Source: an uncultured bacterium (GTDB lineage: Bacteria > Bacillota > Clostridia > Oscillospirales > Acutalibacteraceae). From it: a DNA stretch of 22,661 nucleotides. Below, piece after piece: positions 7,144 through 14,412 of this stretch. The stretch lies in contig CAJMOH010000044.1 in assembly GCA_905215055.1 (NCBI GenBank), positions 1-22,661 on the forward strand. Direction: 5' to 3'. The translations under genes were made by a program, and so were the position numbers. The first letter of the stretch is position 1; the number at the start of each line of letters is the position of its first letter. The notes beneath the pieces were generated by a model. That model did not search any database. It was not told where the DNA came from and saw only the letters and a list, made by a program, of their open reading frames with translations.

Positions 7144-7995
7144 ATGGATCACGTTTACTATTATGGGAGACCCTGCTGCTGCCCAGGCCCGCCCGGCCCT
7201 CCGGGAGAGCCAGGCCCTGCCGGACCAACGGGAGCCACCGGCAGCACCGGTCCCCAGGGGGAGCAGGGTCCGCCCGGCCCTCAAGGAGAGCCTGGTCCCG
7301 CCGGACCAACGGGAGCCACTGGCAGCACAGGTCCCCAGGGGGAGCAGGGTCCGCCCGGCCCTCAAGGAGAGCCTGGTCCCGCCGGACCAACGGGAGCCAC
7401 TGGCAGCACCGGCCCCCAGGGGGAGCAGGGTCCGCCCGGCCCCCAAGGGGAGCCTGGTCCCGCCGGGCCAACGGGAGCCACTGGTAGCACCGGCCTCCAG
7501 GGGGAGCAGGGTCCGCCCGGTCCTCAAGGAGAGCCAGGCCCTGCTGGCCCCACAGGCCCCACCGGCAGCACCGGCCCCGCGGGAACGGTTCCCCCAAGCA
7601 GCGCCGCGTCCTTCTACACCTTTCAGGCCCAGTTCACTCCCGGGCAGAGCATTGACCTGTTTCCCGGCGCGGCGGACCCAACAGGGAATATCACCCAGCC
7701 CAGCTCTCAGCAGGTGGGATTGGCGGCAGGGAATTATCTGGTGTCCTACAAGGTGTCCGCCACCCTGAGCCAGCCGGGGTATCTGCAGGTCACTCCCAGC
7801 TGGGGAGGATCGGCCCATCTGGAAAGCGGCGTCTACTTTGCCACCACCGCCAACGGTTCCAGCGCGGTGGGATCGGCCCATTTCATTTTGCAGGCTCCCA
7901 GCGCCACCACCTTCACCCTGACCTATTCCGGCTCCATCGCCGCCCGAAGCGGAGAGGTGGGCCTGACCCTCCTGCGCCTTCAGCAAACCCCGTGA
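7144..7995 (+). CDS. Collagen-like spore-surface protein
   Basis: This 283-residue protein has three parts. A short N-terminus (residues 1-14) holds a CCC motif in RPCCCPG. A collagen-like region of 45 uninterrupted Gly-X-Y triplets spans residues 15-149. A C-terminal domain of about 134 residues is rich in Ser, Thr, Ala and beta-strand patterns, similar to the C1q/TNF-like trimerising domain of BclA. The family forms trimeric hair-like filaments on exosporium or spore coat in Bacillus and Clostridia. The absence of a signal peptide fits assembly inside the mother cell. The start has AAAGGGGAG upstream. The SigK-like promoter supports a late-sporulation role. Spore location is inferred. Confidence 0.85.
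   Translation: MDHVYYYGRPCCCPGPPGPPGEPGPAGPTGATGSTGPQGEQGPPGPQGEPGPAGPTGATGSTGPQGEQGPPGPQGEPGPAGPTGATGSTGPQGEQGPPGPQGEPGPAGPTGATGSTGLQGEQGPPGPQGEPGPAGPTGPTGSTGPAGTVPPSSAASFYTFQAQFTPGQSIDLFPGAADPTGNITQPSSQQVGLAAGNYLVSYKVSATLSQPGYLQVTPSWGGSAHLESGVYFATTANGSSAVGSAHFILQAPSATTFTLTYSGSIAARSGEVGLTLLRLQQTP
7204..7584 (+). repeat. 81-bp in-frame tandem repeats encoding Gly-X-Y triplets
   Basis: Four full units of 81 bp (7204, 7285, 7366 and 7447) and a partial fifth (7528-7584). Each encodes 27 residues starting GEPGPAGPTGATGSTGPQ. The units are nearly identical at the DNA level, so copy number can change by recombination or slippage without breaking the frame. Confidence 0.95.
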
Positions 7996-8089
7996 TGGGG
8001 GAACAAGCCCCGTCCCTTCCGGCGCGGGAGTCAAGAGCCGCTTGCGGCAGGAAAATACAGGTTTTTCAGGTGGTTTCTCACGGTTTTGC

Positions 8090-8118
8090 TTGCTTTTGTT
8101 CCCCAATTCGTGTATAGT
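8090..8118 (+). promoter_or_regulatory. Promoter of the NfeD-stomatin operon
   Basis: TTGCTT (8090-8095), a 17-nt spacer and TATAGT (8113-8118). CGTG immediately precedes the minus-10 hexamer. It lies about 50 nt upstream of the NfeD-like gene, with no other gene in the gap after the collagen-like protein. Confidence 0.65.
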
Positions 8119-8168
8119 AAAGCTAAAGCCTGGGCTGTTTTTGGCCTGGAATGGGTTTGGAAAGGGGA

Positions 8169-8633
8169 ATGGCTGTGCATGTGATGAGTTTTGTCTGGCT
8201 TGGAGTGGCGATTCTGGCGGCGATCGCTGAGGCGCTGATCCCTGCTTTGGTGTCGGTGTGGTTTGTACCCGCGGGCATTGTGGCTCTGATTGTCAGCGTG
8301 TGCGGCGGTCCCATCTGGCTGCAGGTTCTCCTGTTTACGGCAGTGGCCCTGGGGACCCTTGCCCTAACCCGTCCTTTGGCGAAAAAGCTTGTGGGCCGGC
8401 AGAGAGTTCGCACCAACGCCGACCGGGTTGTGGGGGCCACGGGCATCATTATCCAGGACGTGGACAATGTGCTGTCCACCGGTCGGGTGACAGTGCTGGG
8501 AGCCAGCTGGGCGGCCTATTCCTCCCAGCCCGATGGGAAAATCCCCGCGGGGACTAAGGTGCGGATTGAACAGATTGTGGGCGTAACCCTGGTGGTAACA
8601 CCCCTTGCGCCCGAAGAGGAGAAGGAGAGGTAG
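8169..8633 (+). CDS. NfeD family membrane protein
   Basis: This is a short NfeD-like protein of about 154 residues. It has an N-terminal membrane region of three to four hydrophobic segments (roughly the first 75 residues, from FVWLGVAILAAIAEA to TLALTRPL). A small soluble beta-rich OB-fold domain follows (GATGIIIQDVD, GRVTVLGASWAAYS and KVRIEQIVGVTLVV). Such proteins are regularly paired with an SPFH/stomatin protein, as here with the gene starting 2 nt after its stop, and are thought to help organise membrane microdomains. The start is uncertain. The ribosome binding site GGAAAGGGG favours ATG 8169 or GTG 8175; ATG 8151 and ATG 8184 are alternatives. Confidence 0.88.
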   Translation: MAVHVMSFVWLGVAILAAIAEALIPALVSVWFVPAGIVALIVSVCGGPIWLQVLLFTAVALGTLALTRPLAKKLVGRQRVRTNADRVVGATGIIIQDVDNVLSTGRVTVLGASWAAYSSQPDGKIPAGTKVRIEQIVGVTLVVTPLAPEEEKER

Positions 8634-8635
8634 AA

Positions 8636-9565
8636 ATGATTGATCCCGCTGTGCTTGGAACCCTGGTACTGGTTGTCGTGCTGATTGTGTTCATTCTGGC
8701 TGTCATTGTGGCCAACATCAAAATTGTTCCCCAGGCTCACTCTTTTGTGGTGGAGCGTCTGGGCGCCTTTCATGCCAGCTGGGGTACCGGCCTGCATGTG
8801 AAAATTCCGTTTTTAGACCGCATCGCCAAGAAGGTTAGCCTGAAGGAGCAGGTCATCGACTTCCCGCCCCAGCCGGTCATCACCAAGGACAATGTCACCA
8901 TGCAGATTGACACGGTGGTGTATTTTCAGATTACCGACCCCAAGCTCTACGCCTACGGGGTGGAGAATCCCATCTCCGCCATCGAGAACCTGACCGCCAC
9001 CACGCTGCGGAACATCATCGGCGAGATGGAGCTGGACCACACCCTCACCTCCCGGGACGTGATCAACTCCAAAATCCGGGTGGTGCTGGACGAGGCCACC
9101 GACGCCTGGGGCATCAAGGTCAACCGAGTGGAGCTGAAAAACATTGTGCCGCCCAAGGAGATCCAGGACTCCATGGAGAAGCAGATGAAGGCCGAGCGGG
9201 AGCGCCGGGCCAAAATCCTGGACGCCGAGGGTGAAAAGCGCAGCGCCATCCTCATCGCCGAGGGCGAGAAGGAGTCCGCCGTGCTGCGGGCCGAGGCCAT
9301 CAAGGAGACCAAAATCCGAGAGGCCCAGGGCGAGGCCGAGGCGGTGCTGACAGTGCAGAAGGCCGTGGCTGACGCTATCAAGCTGATGAACGAGGCCAAT
9401 CCCAGCGAGCAGGTTATCGCCATCAAGAGCTTGGAGGCCTTTGAGAAAGCTGCCGACGGGAAGGCCACCAAGATCATCATCCCCTCCAACATCCAGAGCC
9501 TGGCAGGGCTTGCTACCTCTGTCAAGGAGCTGATGACCGACGTGCCGCCTGCGGGAAGAGGATAA
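8636..9565 (+). CDS. SPFH-domain protein of the stomatin/paraslipin (QmcA-like) type
   Basis: This 309-residue protein has one N-terminal membrane helix (about residues 6-28). An SPFH/band-7 domain follows (IVPQAHSFVVERLGAF, KIPFLDRI, VITKDNVTMQIDTVVYFQITDP). A charged Glu/Ala/Arg-rich coiled coil covers about 175-250 (ERERRAKILDAEGE and EAIKETKIREAQGEAEAV). The C-terminus is IIIPSNIQSLAGL. These proteins form large membrane-attached oligomeric cages or rafts. The ATG follows GGAGAAGGAGAGG, and the gene is tightly coupled to the upstream NfeD-like gene, the standard operon for this pair. The lack of long FloA-type glycine-rich features argues for stomatin/paraslipin rather than flotillin. Confidence 0.93.
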   Translation: MIDPAVLGTLVLVVVLIVFILAVIVANIKIVPQAHSFVVERLGAFHASWGTGLHVKIPFLDRIAKKVSLKEQVIDFPPQPVITKDNVTMQIDTVVYFQITDPKLYAYGVENPISAIENLTATTLRNIIGEMELDHTLTSRDVINSKIRVVLDEATDAWGIKVNRVELKNIVPPKEIQDSMEKQMKAERERRAKILDAEGEKRSAILIAEGEKESAVLRAEAIKETKIREAQGEAEAVLTVQKAVADAIKLMNEANPSEQVIAIKSLEAFEKAADGKATKIIIPSNIQSLAGLATSVKELMTDVPPAGRG

Positions 9566-9575
9566 GACAGGAAAC

Positions 9576-9602
9576 GAGGCTGCCGCGGCTTGCGGCGGCC
9601 TC
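9576..9602 (+). terminator. Strong hairpin after the stomatin-like gene
   Basis: GAGGCTGCCGC (9576-9586) pairs with GCGGCGGCCTC (9592-9602), 11 bp including one G-T pair, with a 5-nt loop. No T-tract follows, so it may act as a weak terminator or an mRNA 3' end stabiliser. Confidence 0.45.
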
Positions 9603-9644
9603 GCTTGCTATACGCTGGCTCTAGGGGAGACGGGGCTTAGCGGT

Positions 9645-9680
9645 GTTGGAAAGTCTGAAAAAATTCTTCTTCTTTCCAAC
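9645..9680. repeat. 9-bp perfect inverted repeat in the gap before the small exported protein gene
   Basis: GTTGGAAAG (9645-9653) and CTTTCCAAC (9672-9680) are exact complements separated by an A/T-rich 18 nt. The minus-10-like TATACT at 9709-9714 follows about 30 nt later. It could be an operator or an mRNA hairpin; neither role can be shown from the sequence. Confidence 0.45.
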
Positions 9681-9751
9681 CGGGAATTAAGGAAAACGGC
9701 CCAAGGGCTATACTGAAGGTGGAAAAGGGATTTTAAAAAGGAGGAATTTCT

Positions 9752-10012
9752 GTGAAAAGGAAGGCTTGGCTGCAAAAGGCGGTTTTGCTGTGGGCAGGGG
9801 CTTTGGCGCTGCCCTTCTGCCTGGGAGCCGGCTCCGTAGGGGGAGCGGCTTCCGCGGGGCTGGGGGAGAGAGCCGTGCTGGTAGATCCCCGCGTGATGGT
9901 TCCCGGCCCGGACGCTCCCACTCCAGAGCAGCTTCCCATTACCCCGCTGCCGGGGTTCAGCGGCGAGCTGCCCGCCCCCGAGGAGGAGTCCCCTCTTCTG
10001 CCGGTAGAATAA
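9752..10012 (+). CDS. Small exported proline-rich protein of unknown function
   Basis: This is an 86-residue protein starting at GTG behind an excellent AAGGAGG at 7-nt spacing, which is the main reason to believe it. Residues 1-34 look like a signal peptide: KRK n-region, hydrophobic core AVLLWAGALALPF, then small residues with a plausible cleavage after ASA. The mature peptide of about 50 residues is proline- and glutamate-rich (VMVPGPDAPTPEQ, PAPEEESPLLP) and probably unstructured, with no cysteines. No family is recognised. It is separate from both the stomatin operon and the purine operon. Secretion or surface exposure is inferred from the signal peptide. Confidence 0.6.
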   Translation: MKRKAWLQKAVLLWAGALALPFCLGAGSVGGAASAGLGERAVLVDPRVMVPGPDAPTPEQLPITPLPGFSGELPAPEEESPLLPVE

Positions 10013-10079
10013 AACGTGTCTGCGGGAAAGGACAGGCTCTGCCTGCCCTTTCTTTTTTTCACACACAGGGCGGGAAACC

Positions 10080-10108
10080 TTGCGCTTTTTTCCATTTCCG
10101 TGTATACT
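10080..10108 (+). promoter_or_regulatory. Promoter of the purine operon
   Basis: TTGCGC (10080-10085), a 17-nt spacer and TATACT (10103-10108), with CGTG directly before the minus-10. The predicted leader to purE is only about 35 nt, too short for a purine riboswitch, and no PurR-box-like repeat was recognised. Confidence 0.65.
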
Positions 10109-10149
10109 TTTGATGTATGCTTGTTTTTTTGGAAAGGATGGGATCGGTT

Positions 10150-10650
10150 ATGAGCAAGAAAGTAGCGGTAATCATGGGCAGCGACAGCGATTTTCCTGTG
10201 TTTGCGCCCGCCATTAAACGGCTGAAAAGTTTTGGCATTCCGATGGAGGTGCGGGTCATGTCCGCCCACCGGACGCCGGACGCGGCGGCAGAGTTTTCCA
10301 AAACCGCCAAGGACAACGGCTTTGGCGTTATCATCGCCGGGGCAGGCAAGGCGGCTCACCTGGCCGGTGTTCTGGCGGCCCACACCACCCTGCCGGTAAT
10401 CGGCATTCCGGTGAAATCCTCCACCCTGGACGGTCTGGACGCCCTGCTCTCCACGGTACAGATGCCCTCGGGCATTCCTGTGGCCACCGTGGCCATCGAC
10501 GGGGCCGACAACGCCGCCATCCTGGCCTGCCAGATGCTGGCTCTCTCCGACGAGGGCCTGGCCGCGCAGCTGGCCCAGATGAAGGAGGACATGGCCCAGG
10601 GCGTGGCCAAGAAAAACGCCGCTCTTCAGGAGAAGGTAAAGGAGCTGTAA
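10150..10650 (+). CDS. purE: N5-carboxyaminoimidazole ribonucleotide mutase (PurE)
   Basis: This is a 166-residue PurE, full length, catalysing the carboxylation-related step that yields CAIR in de novo purine synthesis. The substrate loop MGSDSDFPV lies near residue 9, SAHRTPD near 38 and the glycine-rich AGAGKAAHLAGV around 64. The segment PVKSSTLDGLDALLSTVQMP is typical of clostridial PurE. The SAHRTP signature suggests the class I mutase that works with PurK, but no purK is in the window. The frame opens at 10117, but ATG 10150 is chosen because conserved sequence begins there and GGAAAGG lies 12 nt before. It is the first gene of the eight-gene purine operon. Confidence 0.96.
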   Translation: MSKKVAVIMGSDSDFPVFAPAIKRLKSFGIPMEVRVMSAHRTPDAAAEFSKTAKDNGFGVIIAGAGKAAHLAGVLAAHTTLPVIGIPVKSSTLDGLDALLSTVQMPSGIPVATVAIDGADNAAILACQMLALSDEGLAAQLAQMKEDMAQGVAKKNAALQEKVKEL

Positions 10651-10711
10651 GGGTCTCAGCTCCCAAGTGGATGCGCCCCTGCTGGCCTGGGGCGGGAAAG
10701 GGGGACGGTCC

Positions 10712-11941
10712 GTGAAGAAGTCCGTCATACGCAAGTACGCCCAGCTGGCGGTGCGCCGGGGCGTGAATCTGAAAAAGGGGCAGGGCTGCGTGATCTATGC
10801 CCAGGTGGAGCAGCACGAGTTTGCCGCCCTGGTGGCGGAAGAGGCCTACCGCGCCGGGGCCAAGTGGGTGGAAATGCGCTGGGAGGATCAAACCTGCACC
10901 AAGCTGAAATACCGCCATGAAAGCTTGGCCCAGCTCTCTCAGGTGGAGGAGTGGGAAAAGGCCCGGCAGCAGCACCTGGTGGACACCCTCCCGGCCATGA
11001 TCCACATTATGTCCGAGGACCCAGACGGCCTGAAGGGCGTGAACGTGGAAAAGCTGCAAAAGTCCAGCGCTGCCCGGGGCCGGGTGTTAAAGCCCTACCG
11101 GGATGCCATGGACAATAAAAGCCAGTGGACCATCATTGCGGCGCCCTCGAAAAAATGGGCCAAAAAGGTCTTTCCAGAGGACCGGGCCAGCGTGGCCGTG
11201 GAAAAGCTGTGGCGGGCCATTTTGGAAGCGGCGCGGGTCACGGAGGACAACGATCCTTTCGCGGAGTGGGACACTCACAACAGAGAGCTGGAGGAGAGGT
11301 GCCGGAAGCTCAGTGCTTTGGACTTGGAGTATCTGCATTTTTCCGCGCCCAACGGCACGGACTTCACCTGCTGGCTGATTCCCGGCGCCCAGTGGCACGG
11401 CGGCGGGGATACCCTGCCAGACGGCACCTTCTACAACCCCAACATGCCCACGGAAGAGGTGTACACCACCCCCCTGCGGAGCCGGTGCGCGGGTACCTTG
11501 GTCTCCACCATGCCCCTGTCCTACCAGGGAAACTTGATCGACAAGTTCTCCATCACCTTTGAAAACGGCAAGGCTGTTTCCTGCCAGGCGGAACAGGGGC
11601 AGGCCCTGCTGGAGAAGCTGCTGGCCGTGGACGAGGGCGCCTCCATGGTGGGAGAGCTGGCCCTGGTTCCAGTGGATTCGCCCATTTCCCAGTCAGGAAT
11701 TTTGTTCTACAATACCCTGTTCGATGAAAACGCCGCCTGCCATGTGGCCCTGGGCCGGGGCTTCGGCGAGTGCGTCCCCGGCTTTGAAAGCATGAGCCCC
11801 GAGGAGCTGAAGGCCCGGGGTGTCAACGATTCCATCATTCATGTGGACTTTATGATCGGCTGTAAGGAGCTTTCTGTTGCAGGCTGTACAGGGGATGGGC
11901 GAAAGACAGCGATTATGGAAAACGGCAACTGGGTCCTGTAA
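10712..11941 (+). CDS. M29 family aminopeptidase
   Basis: This 409-residue protein belongs to the thermophilic (M29, AmpS/PepS) aminopeptidase family, cytosolic enzymes with two metal ions that remove N-terminal residues from peptides. The likely metal ligands are all present: Glu249 in NPNMPTEEVYTTP, Glu315 in GELALVP, Glu339 and His344 in LFDENAACHVALG, and His377 and Asp379 in IIHVDFMIG. GTG 10712 is preferred because AAAGGGGG lies 7 nt before it and the length then equals the family norm; a GTG at 10667 in the same frame lacks a ribosome binding site. It sits between purE and purM with short gaps, an unexpected partner for purine genes. Confidence 0.92.
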   Translation: MKKSVIRKYAQLAVRRGVNLKKGQGCVIYAQVEQHEFAALVAEEAYRAGAKWVEMRWEDQTCTKLKYRHESLAQLSQVEEWEKARQQHLVDTLPAMIHIMSEDPDGLKGVNVEKLQKSSAARGRVLKPYRDAMDNKSQWTIIAAPSKKWAKKVFPEDRASVAVEKLWRAILEAARVTEDNDPFAEWDTHNRELEERCRKLSALDLEYLHFSAPNGTDFTCWLIPGAQWHGGGDTLPDGTFYNPNMPTEEVYTTPLRSRCAGTLVSTMPLSYQGNLIDKFSITFENGKAVSCQAEQGQALLEKLLAVDEGASMVGELALVPVDSPISQSGILFYNTLFDENAACHVALGRGFGECVPGFESMSPEELKARGVNDSIIHVDFMIGCKELSVAGCTGDGRKTAIMENGNWVL

Positions 11942-11982
11942 GGCGCGGGCCAGGTATCAACAAATTTAGGAGTGGAAAACGG

Positions 11983-13035
11983 ATGAAAAGTTACAGCGAC
12001 AGCTATAAGGCCGCGGGCGTGGACGTCACCGCGGGATACGAGTCTGTGGAACTGATGAAGGAGCATGTCAAGCGCACGGTAATCCCCGGGGTGGTGTCGG
12101 GTATCGGCGGGTTCGGAGGCCTGTTCGCTCCCGATCTGTCCGGCATGGAGGAGCCGGTGCTGGTTTCCGGCACCGACGGCGTTGGCACCAAGCTGAAAAT
12201 CGCCATTCTCCTGGACAAGCATGACACCATCGGTATCGACGCGGTGGCCATGTGCGTCAACGACGTGGTGTGCTGCGGCGCCAAGCCTCTGTTCTTCCTG
12301 GATTACATCGCCTGCGGAAAGAATTACCCGGAGAAGATCGCCCAGATCGTGGCGGGGGTTGCCGAGGGCTGCGTCCAGTCCGGCTGCGCCCTCATCGGCG
12401 GAGAAACCGCCGAGCATCCCGGCATGATGCCCGCCGAGGACTACGACTTGGCCGGCTTTACTGTGGGCATCGTGGACAAGAAGAAGATCATCGACGGTTC
12501 CCGGCTCCAGGCTGGGGACGTGCTGCTGGGGGTGCGGTCCTCCGGCGTCCACTCCAACGGCTTTTCCCTGGTGCGGAAGGTCTTTGGCATCGGCGCCGAC
12601 GACCAGGCAGACAGGGAGATCCTCTCCCGCCGCTACGACGAGCTGGGCGCTACCCTGGGAGAGACGCTGCTCACCCCCACCCGCATTTATGTAAAGCCGG
12701 TTCTGGCAGCGATTCAGGCCGCGGACATCAAGGCCATCTCCCACATCACCGGCGGCGGCTTTTACGAGAACATTCCCCGCATGCTCAGGCCCGGCCTCAC
12801 CGCCAAGATTGAGAAGGCCGCCGTGCCGGTGCTGCCCATCTTCAGTCTGCTCCAGGCCGCGGGCAATATCCCCGAGCGGGATATGTTCAACACCTTCAAC
12901 ATGGGCGTGGGCCTGTGCGTGGCAGTCTCCAAAGAGACCGCCCAGGCCGCTGTGGACGCCTTCCAGAAGGCCGGGGAAGAGGCTGTTGTCCTGGGTGAAG
13001 TGACAGAAGGGGACGAGGGGGTTATCCTGTGCTGA
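11983..13035 (+). CDS. purM: Phosphoribosylformylglycinamidine cyclo-ligase (AIR synthetase)
   Basis: This is a 350-residue PurM, which closes the imidazole ring of AIR using ATP. It begins SYSDSYKAAGVDVTAGYE, the usual N-terminus. Conserved landmarks are VSGTDGVGTKLKIA near residue 61, the DAVAMCVNDVVCCGAKPLFFLDY core and GCALIGGETAEHPGMM. The late segment SHITGGGFYENIPRML is also typical. Length and motif order are normal. AGGAG lies upstream. Its last codons overlap the GTG start of purN by 7 nt, so translation of the two is probably coupled. Confidence 0.98.
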   Translation: MKSYSDSYKAAGVDVTAGYESVELMKEHVKRTVIPGVVSGIGGFGGLFAPDLSGMEEPVLVSGTDGVGTKLKIAILLDKHDTIGIDAVAMCVNDVVCCGAKPLFFLDYIACGKNYPEKIAQIVAGVAEGCVQSGCALIGGETAEHPGMMPAEDYDLAGFTVGIVDKKKIIDGSRLQAGDVLLGVRSSGVHSNGFSLVRKVFGIGADDQADREILSRRYDELGATLGETLLTPTRIYVKPVLAAIQAADIKAISHITGGGFYENIPRMLRPGLTAKIEKAAVPVLPIFSLLQAAGNIPERDMFNTFNMGVGLCVAVSKETAQAAVDAFQKAGEEAVVLGEVTEGDEGVILC

Positions 13036-13655
13036 ACATCGGTGTGCTGGTGTCCGGCGGGGGGACCAACCTGCAAAAGCTCATCGACGCGGAGCAGGCC
13101 GGACAGATTGTAAACGGAAAGCTGCGGGTGGTCATTTCCAGCCGCCCGGACGCCTATGCCCTGGAGCGGGCCAAAAACGCCGGCATCGAGGCTGTCACTC
13201 TTCGCCGGAAGGACTATCCAGACGTGGACGCTTACAGCCAGGCCCTCATCGACGCCCTGAAGGAGCGTCAGGTGGACCTGGTGGTGCTGGCGGGGTTCCT
13301 CACCATCACCGGGGACAACTTTGTGGAGGCCTTTCGCAACCGCATTATCAACGTGCACCCGGCCCTGCTGCCTGCCTTTGGGGGCAAGGGATATTACGGC
13401 CTCCATGTTCACGAGGCGGCCTTGGCCCGGGGCGTGAAGGTCACGGGAGCCACGGTTCACTTTGTCAACGAGGTCTGTGACGGCGGGCCCATCATCCTGC
13501 AAAAAGCCGTAGAGGTGAAGGAGGGCGACACCCCCGAAACCCTCCAGCGCCGGGTGATGGAGGAGGCCGAATGGATTCTGCTTCCCCAGGCGGTGTCCCT
13601 GTTCTGCCAGGGAAAGCTGTCCGTGGAGGACGGCGTGGTGCGTATTTCGGAATAA
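13029..13655 (+). CDS. purN: Phosphoribosylglycinamide formyltransferase
   Basis: This is a 208-residue PurN, which transfers a formyl group from 10-formyl-tetrahydrofolate to GAR. NIGVLVSGGGTNLQKLID is the nucleotide-binding N-terminus. The catalytic Asn-His-Asp set can be seen in NVHPALLPAF (His after Asn-Val) and in NEVCDGGPIILQ (Asp). Translation starts at GTG 13029, inside the end of purM, with GAGGGGG just upstream. The length fits the family. It uses the product of PurD, the last gene of the same operon. Confidence 0.97.
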   Translation: MLNIGVLVSGGGTNLQKLIDAEQAGQIVNGKLRVVISSRPDAYALERAKNAGIEAVTLRRKDYPDVDAYSQALIDALKERQVDLVVLAGFLTITGDNFVEAFRNRIINVHPALLPAFGGKGYYGLHVHEAALARGVKVTGATVHFVNEVCDGGPIILQKAVEVKEGDTPETLQRRVMEEAEWILLPQAVSLFCQGKLSVEDGVVRISE

Positions 13656-13684
13656 ACGGGATTTTCAGAGAGGAGTATCACACT

Positions 13685-14386
13685 ATGAAACCAGTGGACA
13701 TCAAGCAGGACCTGGCGGGCAACAGCTATCCCGGCCGGGGCATTGTCATCGGCCAGAGCGCCGACGGAAAACAGGCCGTCATCGCCTATTTTATCATGGG
13801 CCGCAGCGAGAACAGCCGCAACCGGGTGTTTGTGGAGGAGGGCGCGGGCATCCGCACCCAGGCCTTCGACCCGGCAAAGCTCGCCGACCCCTCTTTGGTC
13901 ATCTACGCTCCCGTGCGGGTGTTGGGAGAGGCCACCATTGTCACCAACGGCGATCAGACGGACACCGTCTATGACTTTCTGAAGGAGGGCAAGACCTTTG
14001 AGGAGGCCCTGCGCACCCGGGAATTCGAGCCCGACGGCCCCAACTGGACCCCCCGCATCTCCGGGCTTTTAAGCCCCGACGGCAGCTATAAGCTGTCTAT
14101 CCTCAAGGCCGCCGACGAGGCCGGTACCGGCTGCCTGCGCCAGACCTTCGAGTACCCGGGCCAGCCGGGCCTGGGCCATTTCATCCACACCTACAAGTGC
14201 GATGGGGACCCCATCCCCTCCTACGAAGGGGAGCCCACCCCTGTCTCCATCGAAGGGGATATCGATGCCTTTACCGCCAGCCTGTGGGAAAATCTGAACC
14301 AGGACAACAAGGTGTCTTTGTTTGTGCGGACCATCGACCTGACCACCGGCGGAACAGAAACCCGCATCGTCAACAAGAATCAGTGA
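13685..14386 (+). CDS. IMP cyclohydrolase, PurO-like
   Basis: This 233-residue protein resembles the IMP_cyclohyd (PurO) family, first known from archaea and also present in Clostridia, which closes FAICAR to IMP in the last step of purine synthesis. Characteristic segments are the N-terminal GNSYPGRGIVIGQSADGK, then AVIAYFIMGRSENSRNRVF, the middle PNWTPRISGLL and FIHTYKCDGDPIPSYEGEP. The downstream gene supplies only the transformylase half of PurH, so this gene would complete the pathway. AGAGGAG precedes the ATG. The assignment rests on recalled family motifs plus context. Confidence 0.85.
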   Translation: MKPVDIKQDLAGNSYPGRGIVIGQSADGKQAVIAYFIMGRSENSRNRVFVEEGAGIRTQAFDPAKLADPSLVIYAPVRVLGEATIVTNGDQTDTVYDFLKEGKTFEEALRTREFEPDGPNWTPRISGLLSPDGSYKLSILKAADEAGTGCLRQTFEYPGQPGLGHFIHTYKCDGDPIPSYEGEPTPVSIEGDIDAFTASLWENLNQDNKVSLFVRTIDLTTGGTETRIVNKNQ

Positions 14387-14412
14387 GCTGAATCAGAAAG
14401 GATGAATGGAAC

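Noticed and set aside
7204..7584. CRISPR-like periodicity
   Set aside because: Units of 81 bp are directly adjacent, in frame and have no variable spacers; they encode collagen triplets.
7051..8106. A long minus-strand open frame opposite the collagen-like gene
   Set aside because: It is the complement of the Gly-X-Y repeat and gives an Arg/Gly/Ser-rich repeat with no ribosome binding site.
10109..10149. Purine riboswitch before purE
   Set aside because: The leader from the predicted start is only about 35 nt, and no three-helix purine aptamer pattern is present.
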